Assembly: GCA_964574335.1 (NCBI GenBank)
Contig: CAZNNH010000104.1
Span: 1 to 21,484 of the forward strand
From: CAZNNH01 sp964574335
GTDB lineage: Bacteria > Acidobacteriota > Vicinamibacteria > Fen-336
DNA: 21,484 nucleotides
Direction: 5' to 3'
Shown here piece by piece: positions 1-7,337 of this stretch; the first letter of the stretch is position 1, and the number at the start of each line of letters is the position of its first letter. The notes under the pieces are model-generated. The model was not told the DNA's origin, made no database searches, and was given only the letters and a program-made list of their open reading frames with translations. The position numbers were made by a program, and so were the translations under genes.

Positions 1-921
1 GATGTCGTCGGGGGTCAGGCCCTCGATGTCCGCCTCCGGGCGCAGCACCATGCGGTGGCGCAGCGTCGGCGCGGCCATCTCCTTCACGTCATCGGGGATC
101 AGGTACGCCCGGCCGCGCAGCGCCGCGAGCACGCGCGCGGTCAGCAGCAGCATCACCGACGCGCGCGGGCTGCAGCCGAGCATCACCGCGGGGTCATCGC
201 GCGTCGTGCGCGTGATCGCGGAGATGTAACTGAGCACCTCGTCCTCGACGCGCAGCGCCGCGATCTCGGCCCGGGCGCGCGCGAACAGCCCGTCATCGGC
301 CACGCGCTCCATGCCGGCGCCCGCCAGGTCCATGGCGTCGAAGCCGTCGCGGTAGCGCCGCAGCAGCACGTCCTCCTGCGCCGAGGTGGGGTAGTCCACC
401 ACCACCTTGAGCATGAAGCGGTCGAGCTGCGCCTCGGGCAGCGGGTAGGTGCCCTCGAACTCCACCGGGTTCTGGGTGGCCAGGACGGTGAAGACCGACG
501 AGATCGGATGGCGGACGCCGTCGATGGTGGCGGCACCGTCCTGCATGCACTCGAGCAGCGCCGCCTGGGTGCGCGGGGGCGTCCGGTTGATCTCGTCGGC
601 GAGCAGCACGTCGGTGAACACCGGTCCGGCGCGGAACTCGAACTCCTGGGTCCGAGCGCTGAAGATGTTGGTGCCGAGCAGGTCGGCAGGCATCAGGTCC
701 GGCGTGAACTGGATCCGCCTGAAACGGCAGCCGAGCAGTCGAGAGAGCGAAAGCGCCAGCAGCGTCTTGGCGGTGCCCGGAACTCCCTCGACCAGGGCAT
801 GCCCGCCCGCGAGGACGCAGACGAGGGCCTGCTCCTTGACCATCTCCTGTCCCAGCACCACGACATCGAGCCGCTCGCGCAGCCGGCTGAAGCGGCTGAA
901 GGCATCCTCGAGGGTGATCAT
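1..921 (-). CDS. MoxR-family AAA+ ATPase (3' end outside window)
   Basis: The frame is open from an ATG at 921 to the left edge (307 codons), so the C-terminus is missing. Visible motifs in order are Walker A (EGVPGTAKT, about residues 45-53), Walker B (LLADEINR), sensor 1 (VLATQNP) and a sensor-2 region (CSPRA, usually GASPRA in the family). This order and spacing are those of MoxR ATPases, which are chaperone-like AAA+ proteins that act with VWA/DUF58 partners in metal insertion, envelope assembly or stress. The start is well supported: AGGAGG lies 8 nt upstream (930-935), and the ATG overlaps the TGA of the DUF4350 gene in an ATGA. It is the last visible gene of a five-gene operon. A DUF58 gene would be expected just beyond the edge, but that is inference. 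The exact partner and substrate cannot be told. Confidence 0.93.
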   Translation of the reverse strand, partial: MITLEDAFSRFSRLRERLDVVVLGQEMVKEQALVCVLAGGHALVEGVPGTAKTLLALSLSRLLGCRFRRIQFTPDLMPADLLGTNIFSARTQEFEFRAGPVFTDVLLADEINRTPPRTQAALLECMQDGAATIDGVRHPISSVFTVLATQNPVEFEGTYPLPEAQLDRFMLKVVVDYPTSAQEDVLLRRYRDGFDAMDLAGAGMERVADDGLFARARAEIAALRVEDEVLSYISAITRTTRDDPAVMLGCSPRASVMLLLTARVLAALRGRAYLIPDDVKEMAAPTLRHRMVLRPEADIEGLTPDDI

Positions 922-2024
922 TCCGTTAGCCTCCTGAACCCGTCAGTGAGCCTGCGTAGGGCGGCGCTGAGCTCGGCGGGGGTGGCCTCTCTACCTGCGG
1001 TGCCCTTGGGATCGTTGCCCAGCATCTCGCGGACTCGGCGGGCAAGGGCGGTGCGCCGTAGCCCGGTTCGCTCGGCCACCAGGTCCACGAAGGCCCGGCG
1101 GTAGAGCCGCAGAGCCTCCGCCCGTGACAGGGCGCGGTCGTACAGGCGGCCGAGCGAGTCGACCAGCTCGACGGCCTCGGCCGGCGCCTCCGAGGGCGGC
1201 GCCACGGGCGGCCCGGTCCGGGCTCGGAGCCGCCAGAAGAAGAGCGCCGCGGTGAGGGCGGCGCACAGCAGCAAGGGGCCCAACCCCCAGTCGGCGAGCA
1301 GGACCAGGAGACCGGTCTGGAGCCCCAGGCCGTGGGCGCGCTCGTCGAAGAAGACCGGGCGTCCCGCCACCAGGTGCTCCAGCAGCTCCAGGTGGTGGCC
1401 GGATCCCAGTCCCTGGTTCTCGAAGATCTCCGGGCAGGCCAGCAGGATCACGTCTCCCGCCCCCAGCCGCCTCCGTGCCACCACGGGCCGGTCATCCAGC
1501 GTGAAGACGGCGTAGGTGTCGCTCAAGCCGACGCCGGCCAGGACCCGTTCCGGGACCCGCAGATCGTGGACGCCGGGCCACAGCGAGTACACCTTCTGGA
1601 CCCTCCCGGCACCGACCGCCTCGACCCGCAGGCCTCGATAGGCGCCGCTGACGAGCAGCACGAGACGTCCTCCGGTCCGGACCCAGGACTCCTCGACACG
1701 GAGAAGCAGCGGCCCCGCCGACGTGGCGGTCTCGCCGGGGCCCCGCCCGGCGCCGGGTACGGGATCGAAGCGGAAGAGGACCGCCTCCGGATCGAGGTTG
1801 GCCACGCCGAGCTCGCGGGAGAGCGCCCTCACCCGCCCCGGCCCGAGGCGATCGCGAAGGTAGGCGAAGGCCAAGGTCACTCCTCGCCCCGAGCCGTCGT
1901 AGACGGAGCCCGGGCCGAAGAGCGCCTGGTGGTCGTGGCTCACGTCCGAGCCGAGCCAGAGCACGGCCACCACGAAGTAGGCGAGGGGGCCGGCCAGCAG
2001 GAGCCCGATCCGCAGGAGCCTCAT
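918..2024 (-). CDS. DUF4350 domain membrane protein
   Basis: A 368-aa protein. It has an N-terminal membrane segment (about residues 5-27), then a periplasmic-looking domain of about 230 residues containing the DUF4350-like stretch (FDERAHGLGLQ, then a second membrane helix rich in Leu/Ala). A charged cytoplasmic C-terminal tail of about 100 residues follows. DUF4350 proteins are of unknown biochemistry and typically sit beside MoxR, DUF58 and DUF4129 genes, which is exactly the context here. I chose the ATG at 2024, preceded by GGAGAG at 5 nt, because it forms an ATGA overlap with the stop of the DUF4129 gene. The open frame continues further upstream inside that gene, but this is a shadow. 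The stop overlaps the MoxR start, so coupled translation is likely. The family call rests on motif memory and context, not a search. Confidence 0.85.
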   Translation of the reverse strand: MRLLRIGLLLAGPLAYFVVAVLWLGSDVSHDHQALFGPGSVYDGSGRGVTLAFAYLRDRLGPGRVRALSRELGVANLDPEAVLFRFDPVPGAGRGPGETATSAGPLLLRVEESWVRTGGRLVLLVSGAYRGLRVEAVGAGRVQKVYSLWPGVHDLRVPERVLAGVGLSDTYAVFTLDDRPVVARRRLGAGDVILLACPEIFENQGLGSGHHLELLEHLVAGRPVFFDERAHGLGLQTGLLVLLADWGLGPLLLCAALTAALFFWRLRARTGPPVAPPSEAPAEAVELVDSLGRLYDRALSRAEALRLYRRAFVDLVAERTGLRRTALARRVREMLGNDPKGTAGREATPAELSAALRRLTDGFRRLTE

Positions 2025-2692
2025 GCCAGCTCTCCGGCACGCAGTGCTCGGAGGACGTGGCGCGCCTGGTCCGCGAAGGCCCGGAACGTGGCCGCGGATC
2101 CGGGCTGCCGTCCGTACCACTCGTGGTCGAACTGGCGGGTCATCGTGACGAAGGCCGGTCGCCAGAGGAGCTCCGGCCCCAGGCATGACACGTACTCCCA
2201 GTTGGTGCGGCCTTGCTGGTAGCGCAGCATCCCGTTGCGAAACAGGGTGACGAGGACCGCGTGGTACCAGGCCCGGAGCGCCTCTCGGCGGCGACCATGC
2301 CGGTTGAGCTCCTCCGCATAGGCCAGCCACTCGTCCGCCTCTCGGGAGATCGGGTCGGCGTCACGGGAGGCCGCCCCGGCGGGCTCGGAAACATCGGGCG
2401 GTGCCGCCCGGCGGGGATCGCGTAGGGCGCGGAAGGCGAACAGCCCCAGGGTGGCGGCCACCACCGCCATCAGGGCGAAGGTCGCGGGACCGACCGGAAA
2501 CGGTCTCGAGCCATCGCGCGAGGGGGGACGGAGCCGGCTGAGCCACCCCGCGAGCCGATCGAAGACCGCCACGATCGCGCGGGCCACGCGCCCCAACAGC
2601 CGCTCGAGCCGCTCGCTCAGCTCGAGCGGGCGGACCTTGCCCAGCTCCCCTCCCCTCTGACGCTCGTGGCTGGCGGGCAGGCTGAGTCTGGC
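2021..2692 (-). CDS. DUF4129 domain protein, C-terminal part (gene interrupted by assembly gap)
   Basis: This is the open frame from just after a TGA at 2693-2695 to the stop at 2021. It holds a membrane helix (FALMAVVAATLGLFAFRAL) followed by the DUF4129 core (RREALRAWYHAVLVTLFRNG, then GRTNWEYV and a region ending FRAFADQARHVLRALR). The only standard start codon in the region is a TTG at 2596 with no good ribosome binding site. The 32 codons before it read as protein and begin ARLSLPASHERQRGGEL. The N-terminal fragment at 2804-3179 ends LLARLSL at the gap, so the two pieces join naturally at ARLSL. I infer one gene, about 343 aa, broken by a misjoin. DUF4129 is a domain of unknown function found in MoxR/DUF58 operons. 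If the join is wrong, this would be a 191-aa protein starting at TTG 2596. Confidence 0.8.
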   Translation of the reverse strand, partial: ARLSLPASHERQRGGELGKVRPLELSERLERLLGRVARAIVAVFDRLAGWLSRLRPPSRDGSRPFPVGPATFALMAVVAATLGLFAFRALRDPRRAAPPDVSEPAGAASRDADPISREADEWLAYAEELNRHGRRREALRAWYHAVLVTLFRNGMLRYQQGRTNWEYVSCLGPELLWRPAFVTMTRQFDHEWYGRQPGSAATFRAFADQARHVLRALRAGELA

Positions 2693-2793
2693 TCACGCGT
2701 CATGGCTGAGCAGGCGCGCCATGGCCGGGGCCTTGTCGGCACCGATGACCAGCAGCAGCACGTTGCGGGCGGCGTTGATCAGGGGGAAGGTGA
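2693..2793 (-). pseudogene. 6-phosphogluconolactonase-like fragment, probably a misassembled insert
   Basis: The left flank of the 10-N gap translates on the minus strand as FPLINAARNVLLLVIGADKA followed by PAMARLLSHDA and a stop. This matches the late conserved region of 6-phosphogluconolactonase/glucosamine-6-phosphate isomerase-type sugar-phosphate enzymes (INAAR, LVxGxDKA). Family members continue some 30-40 residues past this point, so the stop here is probably created at a chimeric junction. The fragment lies inside the DUF4129 gene of an otherwise gapless operon. I infer that it is a contig-end artefact and not a true gene remnant, though a real insertion hidden by the gap cannot be excluded. 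Confidence 0.6.
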
Positions 2794-2803
2794 NNNNNNN
2801 NNN
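2794..2803. other. assembly gap (10 N)
   Basis: Ten N inside the operon. The length is probably a placeholder. The 10-mer AGGCGCGCCA occurs on both sides, at 2712-2721 and 2812-2821. A 9-mer CTCAGCCTG (minus strand) occurs both at the right edge of the gap and near 2680. These short repeats could have caused a false join. Confidence 0.99.
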
Positions 2804-3179
2804 TCAGGCTGAGGCGCGCCAGCAGGTCACGGTCCGCGACGGGCTCGGCGCGATCTGTGCTCCAAGAGTCGGCCTCGAGCGCGGCGATCAGCGTCCGGAG
2901 GCGGGGCGTGAGGCGTGTGCCACGGTCTGGCTCGAGGACGATCGGTCGGAGCAGGCTTCCGTCGGTGGCGACGGTCTCGCCTCCCACCCTGACCCGGTCC
3001 TCCAGCAGCGCGCGCGCGTGCTGGGCCGCTGCCGCCCCGTCGCCCACATCTAGCTCTCGCTCGAGGGCGGCCAGCCGGTCGCGATACTCGTGCCAGGTGA
3101 GGTCGGCCGCCGTCGACGGGCTCACGCCGGCCATCGCCGCCAGCAGGCCGTAGACCAGCCAGAGCCTTCTTCGCGTCAA
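2804..3179 (-). CDS. DUF4129 domain protein, N-terminal part (runs into gap)
   Basis: The first 125 codons of a secreted or membrane protein. A signal-like N-terminus (MTRRRLWLVYGLLAAMAGV, cleavage likely after STAA) is followed by a helical region beginning DLTWHEYRDRLAALERELD. This is the usual front part of DUF4129 proteins, a short helical repeat-like region before the membrane helix. The start is TTG at 3179, with AGGGA upstream at about 6-7 nt, and it overlaps the TGA of the preceding gene in a TTGA, matching the 4-nt overlaps at the other junctions of the operon. The frame enters the 10-N gap after LLARLSL, the same residues that open the continuing frame at 2692. I infer that both belong to one gene. 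The function is unknown beyond the operon context. Confidence 0.75.
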
Positions 3180-3991
3180 GCGCTTTCCCTGAGGGACGCG
3201 AACCAGACCGACAGGTCCTCGCCGCTCTCGCGCGAGCGGACCTTGTGCACGAAGACAGTCAGGGCGGCCAGCCAGAAGGGCTCGATGAGCAACACGCCGC
3301 CGATGCCCACCAGCACCAGGAAGCGTGGGTTGTGGAGGCTGAGCAGCAGGAGCCACGGACCGGTGTCGACGCCGGGCACCGCCCCGAGCAGCCACAGGCC
3401 GAGCTGGAAGACGAAGTACAGGTTGACGAGCGCGATTGCCATCGCGGCGGCGAAGACCAGGAGGAGCGCCGCGTGCTGAAGCGGGTGAGAGCCGGCCTCG
3501 GCGATGCGCCGCAGCGGCTCGATCAGGCTCGGTTGCTTCAGGTGCACGTGAGTGGCGGCGGCGAGTCCCGAGAGCGTTGCGCAGATCGGCAGGGTCACGA
3601 GCGCCGGCGCAGTGGCGAAGAAAAGCACCTCCAACAGAAGCGCCGCGTAGGCGTACCCCAGGGTGGCGGCGGGGGCCATTCGCAGCGGTGTCCAGTCGGG
3701 AGGGTGCTGGCTCAGGAGGGCGAGGTGACAGGCCCGCACGAACACGGCCCGGCCCAGAAGGGCCGCCAGGAGCGCCAGGAACACGGCCGTAGCGACCTGG
3801 GTCAGGTGGTCCCCGTAGGAGGAGGCCTCTGGACCCAGCTCGACGAGCTCCATCAGAAAGAAGCCCTGGAGCGCCCGCACCGGCAGGCTGGTCAACCAGA
3901 AGACGCCGAGCCAGGGGGCGGCGACGGTGGTGACGACGGAGCCGGCCTCGTCCAGGACCTCAGTGACGGGGGGGGCGGGCCGGTTGCTCAC
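3176..3991 (-). CDS. polytopic membrane protein of MoxR operon, function unknown
   Basis: A 271-aa protein with about five to six hydrophobic segments. These lie around residues 17-40 (VAAPWLGVFWLTSLPVRALQ), 65-85, 110-145, 180-215 and 225-250. It ends in a charged tail. No catalytic motif is evident. The N-terminus (SNRPAPPVTEVLDEA) and the position upstream of DUF4129, DUF4350 and MoxR resemble membrane proteins that often fill this slot in such operons, but I cannot assign a named family. The start is GTG at 3991, chosen because it overlaps the TGA of the upstream zinc-finger gene (GTGA). No ribosome binding site is visible, so translation probably depends on coupling. The open frame continues upstream to 4204, but there it overlaps the zinc-finger gene and does not look like protein. 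Confidence 0.8.
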   Translation of the reverse strand: MSNRPAPPVTEVLDEAGSVVTTVAAPWLGVFWLTSLPVRALQGFFLMELVELGPEASSYGDHLTQVATAVFLALLAALLGRAVFVRACHLALLSQHPPDWTPLRMAPAATLGYAYAALLLEVLFFATAPALVTLPICATLSGLAAATHVHLKQPSLIEPLRRIAEAGSHPLQHAALLLVFAAAMAIALVNLYFVFQLGLWLLGAVPGVDTGPWLLLLSLHNPRFLVLVGIGGVLLIEPFWLAALTVFVHKVRSRESGEDLSVWFASLRESA

Positions 3992-4278
3992 AGCAGATGC
4001 GAGACCACACCGCCACACCACGCCAGCGTCCGGACCCCCAGCGCGAAGAGCAGCGCACAGGCGAGGACCAGGCCGAGGTACGAAGCCAGCGACGAGCGCG
4101 TCGTGGCCGCGGCCCGCCGCCGACTCAGGCAGCGCACGCAGTAGTTGATCCCCTCCCACTCCGTGGCACACTCTCGGCAGACGTTGCGGAAGCACTCCAT
4201 GCACCGGGCGTGGGCCGGCCGCTCAGGGTGGTGGGCGCACCGAGGGCCGGACCGCCGGGGTGACGACTGGCCGGGCAT
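3988..4278 (-). CDS. small B-box-like zinc-finger membrane protein
   Basis: A 96-aa protein. Residues about 14-50 hold a Cys/His-rich module, with CAHHPERPAHARCMECFRNV followed by CRECATEWEGINYCVRCL. The spacing C-x2-H, C-x2-C, C-x2-C and C-x2-C resembles B-box type zinc fingers, which in bacteria often precede membrane segments. One membrane helix follows (SYLGLVLACALLFALGVRTL) before the end. It starts at ATG 4278 and is the first gene of the operon, separated by 68 bp from the GH9 gene on the same strand. Its role is unknown. A zinc-dependent protein-protein contact at the membrane, perhaps with the polytopic protein it overlaps, is inference. Confidence 0.85.
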   Translation of the reverse strand: MPGQSSPRRSGPRCAHHPERPAHARCMECFRNVCRECATEWEGINYCVRCLSRRRAAATTRSSLASYLGLVLACALLFALGVRTLAWCGGVVSHLL

Positions 4279-4346
4279 TCCGTCGCGAATCTACCAGAAG
4301 TCGCGCCCGGTCGCTTCCGCTGACCGGATCTCCCGCCCGACGTAGC

Positions 4347-6050
4347 CTAGTCGGCGGGGGGCAGGTAGACGGCGGCCAGTGCCCAGGCCAGCGACGCGTC
4401 CCAGTTGATGGCGTTCTCGTTGGTGCGCGGGTCCTCGGTGACGTCGTGCCAGTCCAGCTCGGTGGGGTGGCCGCCGCCGACCAGGTGGCCCGGCCAGGGC
4501 GCCTCGATCCCATCCGCTGCGGAGGGGCGGTGGTGCGGGAACATCGGCGGATGGTGGCCGTCGCCGGTGACGAAGGAGCGCCCGTAAGGGTTGCGCCCGT
4601 AGAGGTAGGCGAGTTGGTCGACGGCCACCTCCAGGTAGCGCCGCTCGCCGGTGAGCTGGTGGGCGGTCATCAGGTTCAGGAAGGTCCGAGCCACCCCGCC
4701 GTTGCATCCCCAGTAGTAGCTGCGTAGCCCCCGACCGTAGCCGTGGCGGTCGTGGTTGCCCACGATGCGGTCGGCGGCCGCGATCAGGTCCTCCTTCAGG
4801 CGGTCGACCACCGCCGGGTCCCGGTCACGCTTGGAGAGGAGGTAGGTGTAGACCCCCAGGTTCTTGCCCTCGCCCCAGTCCCAGTCGACGTCGACGGCGA
4901 AGTTGTCCGTCGAGAGCGACCGCTCCAGCGACTCCCGGCGGGTCGGGTCGCCGGTCATCTCCCACATCTCGGCGAGCGCCCACAGGCGGTCGCTCTGGGC
5001 GGGCTTGAGGTAGCCGCCGGTGCGCAGGGCGCTCTGGTCCGGCCGGACCTCTTGCCACCGCCCGCGCAGTGCGCCCATCGCCGCCTCGGCCGCCTTTCGG
5101 CAGCGCTCGGCGTAGGCGGCGTCGTACGGGGCGTACACCCGCGCCGCCTGGGCCGCCACCGCCGCCAGGTTGGCCGTGGCCTCGGTGCCCCAGGGGGCGA
5201 AGTAGCGCTTCTCCTGGTCCTCGGTCGGCATCACCATCGGGGCGAAGCGGGCGCGGGTCAGCTTGTGGGAGACCTTGCCGTCGGGGAACTGTAGCTTGAG
5301 CAGCCAGTCGAGGTTGAACTTCACCTCCGCCAGGAAGTCGGGGAGCGGGCCGTCCTTCTCCGGGATCGGCAGCTCCAGCCGGGCCAGCTTGTCACCGTAG
5401 CGCTCCCACGCCGAGAGCAGGATCCCGGTGGCGAAGGCGCCGTTCACCATGTACTTGCCGTAGTCGCCGGCGTCGTGCCAGCCGCCGGTGCCGTCCTTGA
5501 TCTCGCCTTGCCGCGCCGGATCGTAGTAGTCGAGGTAGCCGTCGTTCAGGTGGCAGGCCCCCTTCTGGTACCGGATGCCCTGGTGCTCGAGGCTGACCGG
5601 GACGCCGCAGCGCTGCCCGTAGAAGCCCACCATGACCAGGCGCAGCGAGGCGTTGTAGACGTCGCTGGCGATGCGGAAGGGCGGCGAGTCGGGGAGCCCC
5701 TCGACGCGCAGCAGGTACTCGCCCGGCTCCCTGAAGGCGGAGAAGTCGGCGGTGCGGACCTTCTCCTGGCTGTCGGGGCTCTGGGCCTCGGGACCCAGCG
5801 AGCCGTTGTGCGCCACCTTTCCGCTGGCGACGGCGACCACGGAGAACTGCGATGCCGATGCCGCCGCCCCGGCCACGGTCGCCCGTTTCACCTGGTCCGG
5901 GAGGTAGCCGACGGTGTTGACGCGGATCCCCGGGGTGGGCCGGAATGGTTCAGGTTGAGCGGGGGCCGGCCCCTGGGCGAGCAGCGACGACGTCGCCAGC
6001 GCACAACACACCGCCGTCACAGGCTTCGCCCCTGAGCACCCGAACCGCAT
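4347..6050 (-). CDS. secreted glycoside hydrolase family 9 endoglucanase
   Basis: A 567-aa enzyme. A signal-like N-terminus (to about residue 30) is followed by an N-terminal Ig-like domain typical of GH9 (about 38-128, starting IRVNTVGYLPDQVKRA). The (alpha/alpha)6 catalytic domain occupies about 130-565. Catalytic features are visible: GGWHDAGDYGKY with Asp193 and Asp196 (base and water-activating residues), YGRNPYGRSFVTGDG and PHHRPS near the C-terminus, and Glu545 in TNENAINWDASLAWAL (proton donor). GH9 enzymes cleave beta-1,4-glucans by inversion, so cellulose or a related beta-glucan is the likely substrate. The start ATG at 6050 has GGAGGT 6 nt upstream. No twin-arginine motif is seen, so Sec export is expected. 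No cellulose-binding module or dockerin is present. Exact specificity (cellulase, lichenase or exo-glucosidase type) cannot be told. Confidence 0.94.
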   Translation of the reverse strand: MRFGCSGAKPVTAVCCALATSSLLAQGPAPAQPEPFRPTPGIRVNTVGYLPDQVKRATVAGAAASASQFSVVAVASGKVAHNGSLGPEAQSPDSQEKVRTADFSAFREPGEYLLRVEGLPDSPPFRIASDVYNASLRLVMVGFYGQRCGVPVSLEHQGIRYQKGACHLNDGYLDYYDPARQGEIKDGTGGWHDAGDYGKYMVNGAFATGILLSAWERYGDKLARLELPIPEKDGPLPDFLAEVKFNLDWLLKLQFPDGKVSHKLTRARFAPMVMPTEDQEKRYFAPWGTEATANLAAVAAQAARVYAPYDAAYAERCRKAAEAAMGALRGRWQEVRPDQSALRTGGYLKPAQSDRLWALAEMWEMTGDPTRRESLERSLSTDNFAVDVDWDWGEGKNLGVYTYLLSKRDRDPAVVDRLKEDLIAAADRIVGNHDRHGYGRGLRSYYWGCNGGVARTFLNLMTAHQLTGERRYLEVAVDQLAYLYGRNPYGRSFVTGDGHHPPMFPHHRPSAADGIEAPWPGHLVGGGHPTELDWHDVTEDPRTNENAINWDASLAWALAAVYLPPAD

Positions 6051-6137
6051 GCCAGCACCTCCAGAAGGGCCGGACCGCCCCCGCGCCCGGCGACGCAGCC
6101 TACGCCGGCTCGGGGCAGGGCGTCAACGCCGCGCGGC

Positions 6138-7337
6138 TCAGCTCGACCGGCGCCCACGCGCCCGCTTCCACAGCAGGTCGAGGGCGCCCTGGTGCTGGGC
6201 GGGGACGGCCTTGGCCGCGCGGCTACTCCGGCGAAGGCGCTCGCGCTTCATGATGGCGCGGAGCGCCACGGCGCAGTCCTCGACCGCCTCCGGGTCCTCG
6301 GCGGCGCGGCGGGCCAGGGCCGGCAGCAGGCTCGCGTCGCCGACGCGCCCGGCCGCAGACAGGAGCAGCGGCAGGCTCTCGACGGGAGCCTCCGGCAGCA
6401 GCTCGCGCAGGTCGTAGAGGGCGATCCGGCTGTCCAGCGTGGCCAGCGCGAGGTGGGCCCGGGCGCGTGCCTCGCCCCTCTCCGGCGAGCCGGGTCCTTC
6501 GGCCAGGCGCCTCACCAGCTCGTGGAGCCGGGGCAGGGAGGCCGGGCTGCGGTGCTCCTCCAGCAGCTCGATCAGGGCCCGTAGCGTGGAGGGATCGTCG
6601 GTCTGAGCCAGGACTTGGTGGACCCGATCGAGGGCGGTCTTGTCTTGGTCCAGGGCGGCGAGGAGGCGTCGCCGAGCCTCCCTTCCGGCGGGGTCGCTCA
6701 GCCAGGCCTCGACCAGGCGCTCGGGGCCCGAGCTCCGAGAAGCCCTCCGGTGGGGGCCGGCCTCGAGCTCGGCCAGGTGCCTCTTCAGCTCCGCGCTGCC
6801 GCTGGTTCGGAGCCGGCGCAGCACCGGCCGCAGCGCCTTTCGGTCGGACCCGGCCAGGGCGTCGAGCGCCCGGATCCGCAGCTCCGGCTCCGCCGCCTCG
6901 TCGACCAACAGCTCGAGGAGGGCCTCCATCGCCTCGAGGGCGTCGGCGCGATGGAGGCGGCAGAGGGCCTCCAGGGCGGCCCGACGCCGGGGGGGGCGAC
7001 CCTGGCGCACGACCCGCGACAGCTCCGCCACCGCGCCCCGGCCCGGGTGCTCGCCCGCCAGCTCGATGGCGCGCTCTGCGACCGTCTCGTCGGGGTCGCT
7101 GACGAGGCTCGTGACCAGGTTCTCGGTGCGTGCGTCGCGGAGCCGTCCCAGCACCTCGAGGCCGGCCCGTCGGCCGGTCGGCTCCGCTCCCTTCATCCAT
7201 TCCACCAGGGCCGGCACCGCCCGCTCTCCGATCAGGGTCAGCCGGGCCACCGCAGCCTCGCGCTGTGACGGCTTGGGGCTGCCGAGCTGGCCGAGCAGGT
7301 CGTGGATCTGCCGGGACCGCGATGCTACGATCGCCAT
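6138..7337 (-). CDS. HEAT-repeat protein
   Basis: A 399-aa all-helical protein built of HEAT/PBS-lyase-like repeats. Recurrent units have the form AVARLTLIGERAVPALVEW, GLEVLGRLRDARTENLVTSL, IELAGEHPGRGAVAELSRVV and so on to the C-terminus. It has no signal peptide and ends in a basic tail (WKRARGRRSS). HEAT proteins are scaffolds for protein contacts, and nothing here indicates an enzymatic activity. I chose ATG 7337 because the sequence upstream of it in the same frame reads as the complement of the DUF192 gene and is low complexity. This start lies immediately next to the probable start of the divergent DUF192 gene. The gene lies 87 bp upstream of the GH9 gene on the same strand and may be cotranscribed with it. 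Confidence 0.85.
   Translation of the reverse strand: MAIVASRSRQIHDLLGQLGSPKPSQREAAVARLTLIGERAVPALVEWMKGAEPTGRRAGLEVLGRLRDARTENLVTSLVSDPDETVAERAIELAGEHPGRGAVAELSRVVRQGRPPRRRAALEALCRLHRADALEAMEALLELLVDEAAEPELRIRALDALAGSDRKALRPVLRRLRTSGSAELKRHLAELEAGPHRRASRSSGPERLVEAWLSDPAGREARRRLLAALDQDKTALDRVHQVLAQTDDPSTLRALIELLEEHRSPASLPRLHELVRRLAEGPGSPERGEARARAHLALATLDSRIALYDLRELLPEAPVESLPLLLSAAGRVGDASLLPALARRAAEDPEAVEDCAVALRAIMKRERLRRSSRAAKAVPAQHQGALDLLWKRARGRRSS

Noticed and set aside
55..1104. Long plus-strand open frame opposite MoxR/DUF4350
   Set aside because: It is a His/Arg/Gln-rich antisense shadow of two clear conserved genes, produced by high GC at third positions.
2213..2425. Small plus-strand frame inside the DUF4129 region
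   Set aside because: It is antisense to a conserved domain, with no ribosome binding site and no recognisable motif.
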